Origin: Candidatus Eisenbergiella intestinipullorum
Lineage (GTDB): Bacteria; Bacillota; Clostridia; Lachnospirales; Lachnospiraceae
Direction of reading: 5' to 3'
NCBI GenBank assembly: GCA_019119815.1
Contig: DWWH01000007.1
Location: 62,001-126,000, forward strand
Length of the DNA: 64,000 bases
Below are positions 18,016 to 26,312 of this stretch, in pieces. The translations under genes were made by a program, and so were the position numbers. The stretch's first letter is position 1; the number at the start of each line of letters is the position of its first letter. The notes beneath the pieces were generated by a model. The model was not told where the DNA came from. It made no database searches and was given only the letters and a program-made list of their open reading frames with translations.

Positions 18016-19290
18016 ATGGAAAGAAACTGGAAGAGGAGACTTGCCGGTCTTGTGCTCGCCGCGTTCATCGGCCTGGGAACGCTGCTGGGGACCGGAGTGG
18101 ATGCAAAGGCGGCCGGAGTGCTCGCAAAGGGCATTGACGTTTCCAAATATCAGGAAGCGATCAACTGGAGCGCCGTGGCTGCGGAGGGCTATAGCTTTGC
18201 CTTCATCCGCGTGGGAAGCGCAAAGAGCGGACTGGATCCTTATTTTGCCCAGAACATGGTCGGCGCTGCTGCTGCGGGACTGAAGACCGGCGTATATCTG
18301 TATTCCTATGCCACCACAGTGGAGGCGGCCATGGCGGAAGCGCAGTTTACGCTGGCGGCGATCGCTCCCTTTACGGTGAATATGCCGGTTGTCTTTGATC
18401 TGGAGGATACGGTCCATAAGTCCATGTCCACGCAGGAGCTGGTATCGCTGGTGGTCGCGTTCTGCTCCGTCATTGAAAGCGCGGGCTATTATCCGATGGT
18501 CTATTCCAACAAGAATATGCTGGCAACACAGATCGGAGTGCTGCCTTACGACATATGGGTGGCACAGTATTCCGATGTCTGCGAGTATCCGAACCCGGCG
18601 TTCTGGCAGTTCACCAGCAGCGGCGCCGTGAGCGGCATCAGCGGAAGGGTGGATCTGAACTATCAGTTTAAGGATTACTCCGGCATTATCATTCCCTACG
18701 GCTTTACCACCAGGAACGGGAATACCTATTTTTACAATAACTACAGGATGCAGCGCGGCTGGGTGGATTATGAAGAAAACCGCTATTTTATGAACACGGA
18801 CGGAACCCTGTATAAGAACGGCTGGCTGACAGACGGTGTGAACACCTGGTATATGGACACTTCGGACGGCCATATGCTGCGCGATCTGGTGACGATTGCG
18901 GGAAAGAATTATTATTTCGATGCGAACGGCCTGATGCAGACCGGCCTGGTCAACATCGGCGGCCTGACCTATCTGTTCGGCGCGGACGGCTCCATGCAGT
19001 TCGGCTGGTATACGGATGCTCAGGGCCTGCGCTACTTCCAGGAGGATGGAAGCATGGCTGTGAACAAGACGCTGGTGCTGGATGGAAAGACCTATGTGTT
19101 TGATGCAAACGGCATCGGTACGGAATATGTGGCTCCCGAGATCGATCTGACCGGAGTGGATCCCTCTACCTGGGTTCTCGATCCGGCTACCGGAAATATG
19201 ATTGATTCCGCCACCGGGCAGGCGGTCGATCCTGCCATTGCGGCGGCGGTGATCGCTCAGGCCCAGGCGGCAGCCGCGGCCGCACAGTAA
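18016..19290 (+). CDS. GH25 lysozyme with choline-binding-type wall repeats
   Basis: 424-aa secreted muramidase. The signal peptide is MERNWKRRLAGLVLAAFIGL onward, with cleavage likely after VDAKA. The GH25 domain starts GIDVSKYQEAINW (D41 one catalytic-site residue) and includes VVFDLEDT, the conserved Asp-Glu pair. YDIWVAQYS and RVDLNYQF close the domain near residue 220. Four or more aromatic-glycine repeats follow (KNGWLTDGVNTWYMD, KNYYFDANGLMQTG, FGADGSMQFGWYT, TYVFDANGIG), of the choline- or glucan-binding type. The C-terminal 45 aa are Ala/Gln-rich. It hydrolyses muropeptide glycan strands at the surface, probably for wall turnover. Followed by a clear terminator. Confidence 0.94.
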   Translation: MERNWKRRLAGLVLAAFIGLGTLLGTGVDAKAAGVLAKGIDVSKYQEAINWSAVAAEGYSFAFIRVGSAKSGLDPYFAQNMVGAAAAGLKTGVYLYSYATTVEAAMAEAQFTLAAIAPFTVNMPVVFDLEDTVHKSMSTQELVSLVVAFCSVIESAGYYPMVYSNKNMLATQIGVLPYDIWVAQYSDVCEYPNPAFWQFTSSGAVSGISGRVDLNYQFKDYSGIIIPYGFTTRNGNTYFYNNYRMQRGWVDYEENRYFMNTDGTLYKNGWLTDGVNTWYMDTSDGHMLRDLVTIAGKNYYFDANGLMQTGLVNIGGLTYLFGADGSMQFGWYTDAQGLRYFQEDGSMAVNKTLVLDGKTYVFDANGIGTEYVAPEIDLTGVDPSTWVLDPATGNMIDSATGQAVDPAIAAAVIAQAQAAAAAAQ

Positions 19291-19318
19291 GTTCCGGGAC
19301 CCGCAGCATGACTGTTCT

Positions 19319-19354
19319 GCCCCATTTCTCAACAATGAGAAATGGGGCTTTTTT
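19319..19354 (+). terminator. Terminator after the GH25 lysozyme
   Basis: 13-bp perfect stem GCCCCATTTCTCA (19319-19331) with its complement (19336-19348), loop ACAA, then six Ts. Confidence 0.93.
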
Positions 19355-19415
19355 CATGAATCCGCAGGAAGAGTCATAGAATATTCCATAGACTGGATAG
19401 AGGGGAGATTCCCTT

Positions 19416-20684
19416 ATGTTGGACCGGAACGGACGAAGCGGTGGAAACGGGACAGGAAAGCGGCTGCTTTCTCTGATTCTTGTCATCTCTCTCCTGGCGG
19501 TAGCACCGGCGGCGCAGCTTTGTGCGCAGGAGGGACGGACAACGGCCTATGAAGAGCTGCAAAGCCGGGAGGAGCAGGAGGCAGAGACATCCGGCAGTAC
19601 GCCGGTGCAGCTTTCCGCGCCATCGGCTATCCTGATGGAGGCATCCACAGGGACCGTGATCTTCGAGCAGAATGCGGATGTGCTCTGTTCGCCGGCGAGC
19701 ATCACCAAGATCATGACTCTGCTTCTGATCTTTGAGGCGCTGGAGAGGGGTGACATCAGCCTGGAGGAGGAAGTGATGACCAGCGAACACGCCCAGTCCA
19801 TGGGCGGAAGTCAGGTTTTCCTGGAAGAGGGAGAAATGCAGACGGTGGATACGCTGATCAAGTGCATCACTGTCGCCAGCGGCAATGACGCGGCGGTCGC
19901 CATGGCAGAATTCATCGCCGGCAGCGAGGAAGAATTTGTTTCCCGCATGAATGAGAAGGCGCAGAAGCTGGGAATGGAAAACACGCATTTCGTGGACTGC
20001 TGCGGCCTGTCGGATTCGGATGACCATCATACGTCCGCCAGGGATGTGGCGGTGATGTCAAGAGAGCTGATCACAAAATATCCGCAGGTCTTCGACTATA
20101 CCACGATCTGGATGGAGGACATCACCCACAATACCGGCAGAGGAAGCAGTACCTTTACGCTTTCCAGCACCAATAAGCTGCTGAAGCAGTATCAGTGGAC
20201 CACCGGGCTGAAAACCGGCTCCACCAGCAAGGCGAAATACTGCGTTTCGGCGACGGCCAGAAAGAACGACATCGAGCTGATCGCGGTGATCATGGCCGCT
20301 CCGGATTACAAGGCCCGCTTTGACGATGCGGTAACGCTTCTGAACTACGGCTACAGCGTCAGTTCCCTTTACCGGGATGAAAACAGCGACAGAATCCCGG
20401 ACATCAGGGTTGCGGGCGGGGTGAAGGAGACGGCGGCTCTTTCCTATGAAAAGCCCTTCGTCTGGCTGGATACAAAGGGAAGCGATCTGAGCGGCGTGGA
20501 GAAAACGCTGAATCTCCCGGAATCGGTGCAGGCCCCGGTGGAGGCCGGACAGAAGGCGGGAGAGGCGGTCTACCGGCTGAACGGGGAAACGCTGGGGACC
20601 GTCAGCGTGGTCTATGCAGAATCCGTTGCCAGCGCGGGCTTTGGGGATTATCTGAAAAAAGTTCTCACAGATTTTCTTTTATAA
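19416..20684 (+). CDS. D-alanyl-D-alanine carboxypeptidase (PBP5/DacA type)
   Basis: 422-aa low-molecular-weight penicillin-binding protein trimming the terminal D-Ala of peptidoglycan pentapeptides. It has a signal peptide (KRLLSLILVISLLAVAPAA). The catalytic motifs are SITK (S95, K98), SGN in VASGNDAAVAM, and KTG in GLKTGSTSKAKYC. The C-terminal PBP5_C-like domain (about 310-400) is followed by an amphipathic end (YLKKVLTDFLL) expected to anchor it to the membrane. The start at 19416 follows AGAGGGGAG. A second member of the family is at 24736. The pair suggests division of labour between growth and sporulation or septation. Confidence 0.94.
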   Translation: MLDRNGRSGGNGTGKRLLSLILVISLLAVAPAAQLCAQEGRTTAYEELQSREEQEAETSGSTPVQLSAPSAILMEASTGTVIFEQNADVLCSPASITKIMTLLLIFEALERGDISLEEEVMTSEHAQSMGGSQVFLEEGEMQTVDTLIKCITVASGNDAAVAMAEFIAGSEEEFVSRMNEKAQKLGMENTHFVDCCGLSDSDDHHTSARDVAVMSRELITKYPQVFDYTTIWMEDITHNTGRGSSTFTLSSTNKLLKQYQWTTGLKTGSTSKAKYCVSATARKNDIELIAVIMAAPDYKARFDDAVTLLNYGYSVSSLYRDENSDRIPDIRVAGGVKETAALSYEKPFVWLDTKGSDLSGVEKTLNLPESVQAPVEAGQKAGEAVYRLNGETLGTVSVVYAESVASAGFGDYLKKVLTDFLL

Positions 20685-20693
20685 CGGACCGGA

Positions 20694-20705
20694 ATATGGT
20701 ATACT
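20694..20705 (+). promoter_or_regulatory. Extended -10 promoter of the metallophosphoesterase gene
   Basis: TGGTATACT with TATACT at 20700-20705. The -35 region (TTTTAT at 20677) is weak, which suits an extended -10 promoter. Confidence 0.45.
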
Positions 20706-20763
20706 GAACTACGGTTCCGGCTTTTGCGGCCGGACCGCATTTCAGGAAAAAAGGAGTAAACGA

Positions 20764-21618
20764 GTGATCTGTTTTTTCATTGGCCTTCTGTGCGCGGCGG
20801 CGTTGATCCTGTTCGGGGTGATGCTGTATGATTCCAACCGGTTTGTTACGGTGGAATATCGGATCCGCTGCAGAGGCCTGAAAAGAAAATATCGGTTTGT
20901 CATGCTTTCCGACCTTCATAATAAATGCTACGGAAAGCACAATGAAAGGCTCTTTGCGGCGATCTGCGCACAGAAGCCGGAAAGCGTCCTGATCGCGGGA
21001 GATATGCTCACTTCCAGGCTGCCGGAGCGCTTCGGCCCGGCGCTGGAACTGACGGAAAGGCTGGCAGAGCGCTTTCCGGTATATTATGCCAACGGAAATC
21101 ACGAATACCGGATGAAAACGGACGAGGAGTGCTATGGGACCGGCTATGTCCGTTATCATGATGAGCTTGTGAAAAAGGGCGTCGTTTTTCTGGAAAATGA
21201 CAGCGTGTGCCTTTCGGAGGCCGGGATCCGTCTGTATGGGGCGGAGATCGGAAAGGAATATTACCAGAAAATGAAACAGGGAAGGATGACCGTTTCCTAT
21301 CTGGAGAGTCTGATCGGAAGACCCGAAAAAGGGGCATACAACATTCTCATCGCTCATAATCCGGATTATTTTCCTGTCTACGCCGGGTGGGGAGCCGATC
21401 TGGTGCTTTCCGGGCATGTGCACGGCGGCATCATGCGCCTGCCCGTGCTGGGAGGAGTGATCTCCCCTTCTCTGCGGCTCTTTCCCAAATATGACGGCGG
21501 CTGTTTCCGGGAAGGGGAAAGCACCATGATCCTGGGAAGAGGGCTGGGAAGCCATACGGTCCCCATCCGTATTTTCAATCCGGGCGAGCTGATCGTGGTC
21601 AGCCTGGAGCCGGAATGA
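20764..21618 (+). CDS. Membrane-anchored metallophosphoesterase
   Basis: 284-aa calcineurin-like phosphoesterase of the YkuE/YaeI type. One N-terminal membrane helix (FFIGLLCAAALILFGVML) anchors it. Metal-binding motifs in order: SDLHN, IAGDML, YANGNHEY, LIAHNPDYF and LSGHVHGGIM, the complete dimetal set. The GTG at 20764 follows AAAAAAGGAG. Substrate is unknown: family members include UDP-diacylglucosamine pyrophosphatase-like and lipid phosphatases. It lies 35 bp before scpA and may be cotranscribed with it. Confidence 0.9.
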   Translation: MICFFIGLLCAAALILFGVMLYDSNRFVTVEYRIRCRGLKRKYRFVMLSDLHNKCYGKHNERLFAAICAQKPESVLIAGDMLTSRLPERFGPALELTERLAERFPVYYANGNHEYRMKTDEECYGTGYVRYHDELVKKGVVFLENDSVCLSEAGIRLYGAEIGKEYYQKMKQGRMTVSYLESLIGRPEKGAYNILIAHNPDYFPVYAGWGADLVLSGHVHGGIMRLPVLGGVISPSLRLFPKYDGGCFREGESTMILGRGLGSHTVPIRIFNPGELIVVSLEPE

Positions 21619-21653
21619 GCGTGCGGCGGGAAAAAAGAAAGGAGGGCCCGTGA

Positions 21654-22502
21654 ATGGCGCTTGAGGTAAAGCTGCAGGTGTTTGAAGGCCCTCTGGACCT
21701 TCTGCTGCATCTGATCGAAAAAAACAAGGTGGATATTTATGACATTCCCATCGCAGAGATCACGGATCAGTATCTGGAGACCATCCGCCGGATGGAAGAG
21801 GCGGATATGAACGTGATGAGCGAGTTTTTGGTGATGGCAGCCACTCTTCTTGACATCAAATGCCGGATGCTCCTGCCGCGGGAGGCGGACGAGGAGGGAC
21901 AGGAGCAGGATCCCCGTTCAGAGCTGGTGGAGAAGCTTCTGGAATACAAGGCGTACAAGTATATGGCGATGGAGCTTGCGGACATGGAGGAGGATGCCCA
22001 GAGGGCCTTTTACAGAGAGCCCTCCCTGCCGCCGGAGGTGGCAGACTACAGGCAGCCTGTGGACTATGAGGAGCTCCTCGGCGGCGTGACCCTGACCCTG
22101 CTGCATGAGGTGTTTGAGGCCTGTCTGAAGCGGCAGGAGGACAGGCAGGATCCGGTCCGCAGCCATTTCGGACGGATCGAAAAGGACGAGGTGAGCATCG
22201 AGCATAAGGCGGGCTATGTGGCTGCCTATATCAGAAGCCACCGGAGGCTGAATTTCCGGGAGCTTCTGGAGAACCGGAAAAGCCGGATGGACGTGATCGT
22301 GACCTTCCTGGTGGTGCTGGAGCTGATGAAGACAGGAGCGGTCAGCGCAAGCCAGGAGGGGATCGAGGAGGACATCATCCTTACGGTCAATGACACGGCA
22401 GAGGGACTGGAAAATCTGCGGCTGACCTCCCTGGGAGAGGAAGGAAAGGCCGGAAGAAAGGAAGCGGAGGATGGAAGAAGGACAGAAGAAGGCGGCGCTT
22501 GA
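21654..22502 (+). CDS. scpA: Segregation and condensation protein A
   Basis: 282-aa kleisin subunit of the SMC-ScpAB condensin that compacts and segregates the chromosome. The N-terminal helical domain has FEGPLDLLLHLIEKNKVDIY and IPIAEITDQYL, diagnostic of ScpA. The C-terminal winged helix includes FRELLENRKSRMDVIVTFLV and LELMKTGAV. The final 30 residues (about 253-282) are charged and overlap scpB. The ATG at 21654 follows AAGGAGGG. smc is not nearby. Confidence 0.96.
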   Translation: MALEVKLQVFEGPLDLLLHLIEKNKVDIYDIPIAEITDQYLETIRRMEEADMNVMSEFLVMAATLLDIKCRMLLPREADEEGQEQDPRSELVEKLLEYKAYKYMAMELADMEEDAQRAFYREPSLPPEVADYRQPVDYEELLGGVTLTLLHEVFEACLKRQEDRQDPVRSHFGRIEKDEVSIEHKAGYVAAYIRSHRRLNFRELLENRKSRMDVIVTFLVVLELMKTGAVSASQEGIEEDIILTVNDTAEGLENLRLTSLGEEGKAGRKEAEDGRRTEEGGA

Positions 22503-23043
22503 GGCGATCCTGTTCGCCATGGGAGATTCCGTGGAGCTGGACAGGCTTGCGGCCGCTGTCGGAGAGACGCCGGAGGAGACCGGGCGGCTGCTGTCTCAGA
22601 TGAAGGAAAGCTGGGAAGCGGAGGGAAGGGGCGTCTGCCTGGTGGAATATGAGGGCTCTTTTCAGATGTGTACCAGAGGGGACCTGTATGAATACCTGAT
22701 CCGCGTGGCGAAGGCGCCGAAAAAGTATGCGCTGACGGACACGCTTCTGGAAACGCTGTCCATTGTCGCTTATAAGCAGCCGGTCACCAGACTGGATGTG
22801 GAGAAGATCCGCGGGGTGAACAGCGATCATGCCATCAGCCGCCTGGTGGAGTACGGGCTGGTGACAGAGCTGGGAAGGCTGGACGCTCCGGGAAGGCCGC
22901 TTCTGTTTGGCACCACGGAACAGTTCCTGCGTACCTTCGGGGTGAAATCCCTGGAGGAGCTTCCCCGGCTGAACGAGATGAAGCTGGAGGAATTCCGCGC
23001 TGAAGCGGAAAAAGAGGCAGAACAGCTGAATGAAAGCTCCTGA
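22471..23043 (+). CDS. scpB: Segregation and condensation protein B
   Basis: 190-aa partner of ScpA, made of two winged-helix domains: ALEAILFAMGDSVELDRLA, then ALTDTLLETLSIVAYKQPVTR and VEKIRGVNSDHAISRLVEYG. LGRLDAPGRPLLFGTTEQFLR closes the second domain. The gene overlaps scpA by 32 bp, so its translation is coupled. A weak hairpin and T-run follow at about 23065-23090, so the flotillin gene may be partly insulated. Confidence 0.96.
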   Translation: MEEGQKKAALEAILFAMGDSVELDRLAAAVGETPEETGRLLSQMKESWEAEGRGVCLVEYEGSFQMCTRGDLYEYLIRVAKAPKKYALTDTLLETLSIVAYKQPVTRLDVEKIRGVNSDHAISRLVEYGLVTELGRLDAPGRPLLFGTTEQFLRTFGVKSLEELPRLNEMKLEEFRAEAEKEAEQLNESS

Positions 23044-23163
23044 AGAAGGATTTTGAAAAGAACCTTCGGAAAAAGGTGGAAGCGTTTTTTTGCGGAGGCA
23101 AAAAGCGTTTGCATAGACAGGACAATTTTACAAGGCCGCCTGCAGGCGGAGAAGGAGGAGGGT

Positions 23164-24702
23164 ATGCTTTTTATCATCATTGGGATCGTCGTGATCCTGG
23201 TCATCGCCGTGCTGTTTTCCGGGTATAAGAAGGCTCCGCCGGACACGGCCTTCATCATTTCCGGCATGAGAAAGAAGATCATCATCGGGAAGGCCAGCGT
23301 GAAGATCCCCTTCCTGGAGCGGATGGACAAGCTGAGCCTGAAGCTGATCGCTATCGACGTAAAGACCACCAACGCGGTGCCCACGGCGGACTACATCAAT
23401 ATCCAGGTGGACGCGGCGGTCAATGTGAAGATCTCCAGCGAGCCGGCCAAGCTGGCGCTTGCGGCGGAAAACTTTCTGAACCAGAACACTCAGTATATCG
23501 CCAACATTGCCAGAGAGGTCCTGGAAGGAAACATGCGTGAGATCGTGGGGCGTATGCGTCTGGAGGAAATGGTCAGCGACCGGCAGAAATTCGCCAACCT
23601 GGTCAAGGAGAATGCGGAGCCGGATCTGGCGGCCATGGGTCTGGACATCGTCAGCTTCAACGTGCAGAATTTTTCCGATGGAAACGGCGTGATCGAGGAC
23701 CTGGGCATCGACAATATTTCCCAGATCAAGAAAAAGGCCGCCATTGCCAAGGCGGAGGCGGAAAAGGAGATCGCGGTGGCAAAGGCGGAAGCGGACCGTC
23801 AGGCCAACGACGCCAGGATCAATGCGGAGAGGGAGATCGCAAAGAAGAACAATGAGCTGTCTCTGCAGAAATCCGAGCTGAAGAAGCTGGAGGATACCAA
23901 GAAAGCGGAAGCGGACGCAGCCTACAGCATCCAGGAGCAGCAGCAGAGAAAGACCATCGAGATCGCAACGGCTGAGGCCAGCATCGCCAAGCAGGAAAAG
24001 GAAGTCATCCTGAAGGAACGGGAGGCTGAGGTCCAGGAAAAGGAGCTGGACGCCCAGGTGAAGAAGAAAGCCGAGGCGGAAAGATATGCGAGGCAGCAGC
24101 AGTCTGAAGCCGACCTGTATGAGCGCCAGAAGCGGGCGGAAGCGGAAACGTTTGAAACGGAAAAGAATGCCATCGCGATGAAGGCCACGGCCGAAGCGCA
24201 GAAGTTCGCCAAGGAACAGGAGGCGGCCGGAATCCGTATGGTCGGAGAAGCGGAGGCGGAGGCCATCCGCGCGAAGGGAATCGCAGAAGCCGAAGCCATG
24301 GAAAAGAAGGCGATGGCCTATCAGAAATACAACAAGGCGGCCATGGCAGAGATGCTGATCGGCGTGCTTCCGGACATTGCCGGAAAGATCGCAGAGCCGC
24401 TTGCCCGGATCGATAAGATCACGATCATCGGAGGCGGCAGCGAAAAGGGTGTGGAAAGCGTGGCGGATCACGTCCCTGCGGTCATGGCCAAGCTGTTTGA
24501 GACCATGAAGGAGACGGTGGGGATTGACATGGGTGAGCTGGTGAAGGCGGGGACCTATGATGCCGCCGTGACGAGGAACATCAATATCAGCAATGTTCCC
24601 GGGCCGTCGCCCGATCAGGAGAAGGACGCTGCCGGGGAGGCGAATCCGGGGGAGGAGAGAACCGGAAAAACGGAGGAAGAGGCCGGCAGAACGGAAGCAT
24701 AA
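23164..24702 (+). CDS. Flotillin-like SPFH-domain protein
   Basis: 512-aa membrane scaffold of the flotillin/YqiK class, associated with membrane microdomains. An N-terminal hairpin helix (FIIIGIVVILVIAVLFSGY) anchors it. The SPFH/PHB domain covers roughly residues 25-200 (YKKAPPDTAFIISG, VPTADYINIQVDAAV, LEEMVSDRQKF). An extended Ala/Glu/Lys heptad region (about 195-400, rich in KAEAE repeats) follows, and the end (MLIGVLPDIAGKIAEPLARI) is the flotillin C-terminal signature. A GGAGAAGGAGGAGGG ribosome binding site fixes the start at 23164; an in-frame start at 23053 would lie in the preceding hairpin region. A polar acidic tail of 30 aa is extra. No NfeD gene is adjacent. Confidence 0.92.
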   Translation: MLFIIIGIVVILVIAVLFSGYKKAPPDTAFIISGMRKKIIIGKASVKIPFLERMDKLSLKLIAIDVKTTNAVPTADYINIQVDAAVNVKISSEPAKLALAAENFLNQNTQYIANIAREVLEGNMREIVGRMRLEEMVSDRQKFANLVKENAEPDLAAMGLDIVSFNVQNFSDGNGVIEDLGIDNISQIKKKAAIAKAEAEKEIAVAKAEADRQANDARINAEREIAKKNNELSLQKSELKKLEDTKKAEADAAYSIQEQQQRKTIEIATAEASIAKQEKEVILKEREAEVQEKELDAQVKKKAEAERYARQQQSEADLYERQKRAEAETFETEKNAIAMKATAEAQKFAKEQEAAGIRMVGEAEAEAIRAKGIAEAEAMEKKAMAYQKYNKAAMAEMLIGVLPDIAGKIAEPLARIDKITIIGGGSEKGVESVADHVPAVMAKLFETMKETVGIDMGELVKAGTYDAAVTRNINISNVPGPSPDQEKDAAGEANPGEERTGKTEEEAGRTEA

Positions 24703-24735
24703 ACCGGGACGGACGGCATAGAATGTAACAATTCG

Positions 24736-26127
24736 ATGTGGTCAGGTAACGGTATGCGTCTGAACGATCCCGATTGTTTCAAAAAATCCCGGAGGTTTTT
24801 CGGCTTCCGCAGGATTTCTCAGAATCAGAAAAAAGCGGCGGTTTTCCTTTCCGTCCTCCTGTTCTCCTGCAGCCTTGCGGTCCTTCCCGGAGGAAGGGTC
24901 TGCGGGGGGCAGGAGACGGCCGTTGTTTCAGAAGAACGGAAGGATCCGGCAGACGAGCTGTACGCCCTGTCCGCAGTCCTGATGGATGCGGACAACGGGC
25001 GTATTTTGCTGCAGAAAAACGAGACTCAGGTGCTTCCCATGGCCAGTACCACCAAGATCATGACCTGTATCCTGGCCCTGGAGCTTGCGGATATGGAAGA
25101 ATATGTCACTGTGTCCTCCTATGCGGCGGGCATGCCGAAGGTGCATCTGGGGACGAGGGAAGGACAGGTGTTTCTGCTGAAGGACCTTCTGTATTCGCTG
25201 ATGCTGGAATCCCATAACGATTCTGCGGTGATCATCGCAGAGCATATCGGGAGGAAGCTTTCCGGGAATACGCAGACGGAAAGCAGGGACGCGGTATTAT
25301 GCTTTGCAGAAAAAATGAATGAAAAGGCGGAAGCGATCGGCTGCACGGACACCTTCTTTGTCACACCGAACGGCCTGGATGCCATCCTGACGCTCACGGA
25401 CGAAACGGGACGCACCGTGGAAAAGCAGCATTCCACCACGGCTGCGGACCTTGCAAGGATCATGAGCTACTGTGTGACGGATTCTCCCCAAAAGGAGGCG
25501 TTTTTGGAGATCACCCGGACGGACTCCTACACCTTTACGGACTATGTCCCTGCAAAAGAAGAGGGCGGAGGCTGGACGGCGGGAAGCAGCAGCTATTCCT
25601 GCACCAATCACAATGCCTTTCTGTCCATGATGGAAGGCGCTCTCACCGGGAAAACGGGATTTACCGCAAAAGCCGGCTACTGCTACGTAGGGGCGCTCAG
25701 ACGGGACGGAAAGACCTTTTCCATCGCCCTGCTGGCCTGCGGCTGGCCGGGCAACAGGAGCTGGAAATGGCACGATGCCCGTCTGCTGTACGAATATGGC
25801 CTGGCCCATTATGAAAAGCAGGACATCTACCGCAGGGAAACGCTTCCTGCCCTCCCGGTCCTGGAAGGGGTGAAGGACCACGCAGAAATTTCCCAGGAGC
25901 AGGCGCAGATCCGGCTGCTGCTCGGAGCCTCCGACGAGGTGTGCACGCAGCTGCAGCTTACAGAGAGCCTGGAAGCGCCCGTGGAAGAGGGACAGACGGT
26001 GGGATGGCAGAATTATTATGTGAACGGGACGCTGTATGCGAGCCTTCCCATACGCACCGCAGAGCGCGTGGAGAAGCGGACCTTCCGCTACTGCCTGGAG
26101 GAGCTTCTGAAACAGGTCTGGCTGTGA
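24736..26127 (+). CDS. D-alanyl-D-alanine carboxypeptidase, second paralog
   Basis: 463-aa penicillin-binding protein of the DacF/DacB type. After a basic N-terminus there is a signal anchor (KKAAVFLSVLLFSCSLAVL) beginning near residue 32. Catalytic motifs are STTK (S104, K107), SHN in LESHNDSAVI in place of SGN, and KTGFTAKAGYC. An SHN second motif is frequent in sporulation-type DD-carboxypeptidases. The C-terminal domain ends RYCLEELLKQVWL, an amphipathic membrane anchor. Start is uncertain: ATG 24736 or the in-frame ATG at 24754; neither has a strong ribosome binding site. It lies 33 bp after the flotillin gene. Confidence 0.9.
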   Translation: MWSGNGMRLNDPDCFKKSRRFFGFRRISQNQKKAAVFLSVLLFSCSLAVLPGGRVCGGQETAVVSEERKDPADELYALSAVLMDADNGRILLQKNETQVLPMASTTKIMTCILALELADMEEYVTVSSYAAGMPKVHLGTREGQVFLLKDLLYSLMLESHNDSAVIIAEHIGRKLSGNTQTESRDAVLCFAEKMNEKAEAIGCTDTFFVTPNGLDAILTLTDETGRTVEKQHSTTAADLARIMSYCVTDSPQKEAFLEITRTDSYTFTDYVPAKEEGGGWTAGSSSYSCTNHNAFLSMMEGALTGKTGFTAKAGYCYVGALRRDGKTFSIALLACGWPGNRSWKWHDARLLYEYGLAHYEKQDIYRRETLPALPVLEGVKDHAEISQEQAQIRLLLGASDEVCTQLQLTESLEAPVEEGQTVGWQNYYVNGTLYASLPIRTAERVEKRTFRYCLEELLKQVWL

Positions 26128-26154
26128 AAAAAATGTGTTTTTGCATCTGGTAGA

Positions 26155-26184
26155 TTTTTCGGTTTCGTGGTATACTTTTATAAT
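26155..26184 (+). promoter_or_regulatory. Putative promoter of the decarboxylase locus
   Basis: TATAAT at 26179-26184 with a weak TTTTTC at 26155-26160, 18 bp upstream. It would leave a leader of about 120 nt before the carboxyltransferase gene. Confidence 0.5.
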
Positions 26185-26312
26185 ACGGGTGCTTATGGAA
26201 CAGACAGAAACGGACAAGCTGTTTTTGAACCGCAGATTTCAGCCTGCAGTGCTCCCGGAGCGGCCGTAGCTCAAGTTCAATTTTAAGTAAAGATAAAATG
26301 GAGGGCTGAAAA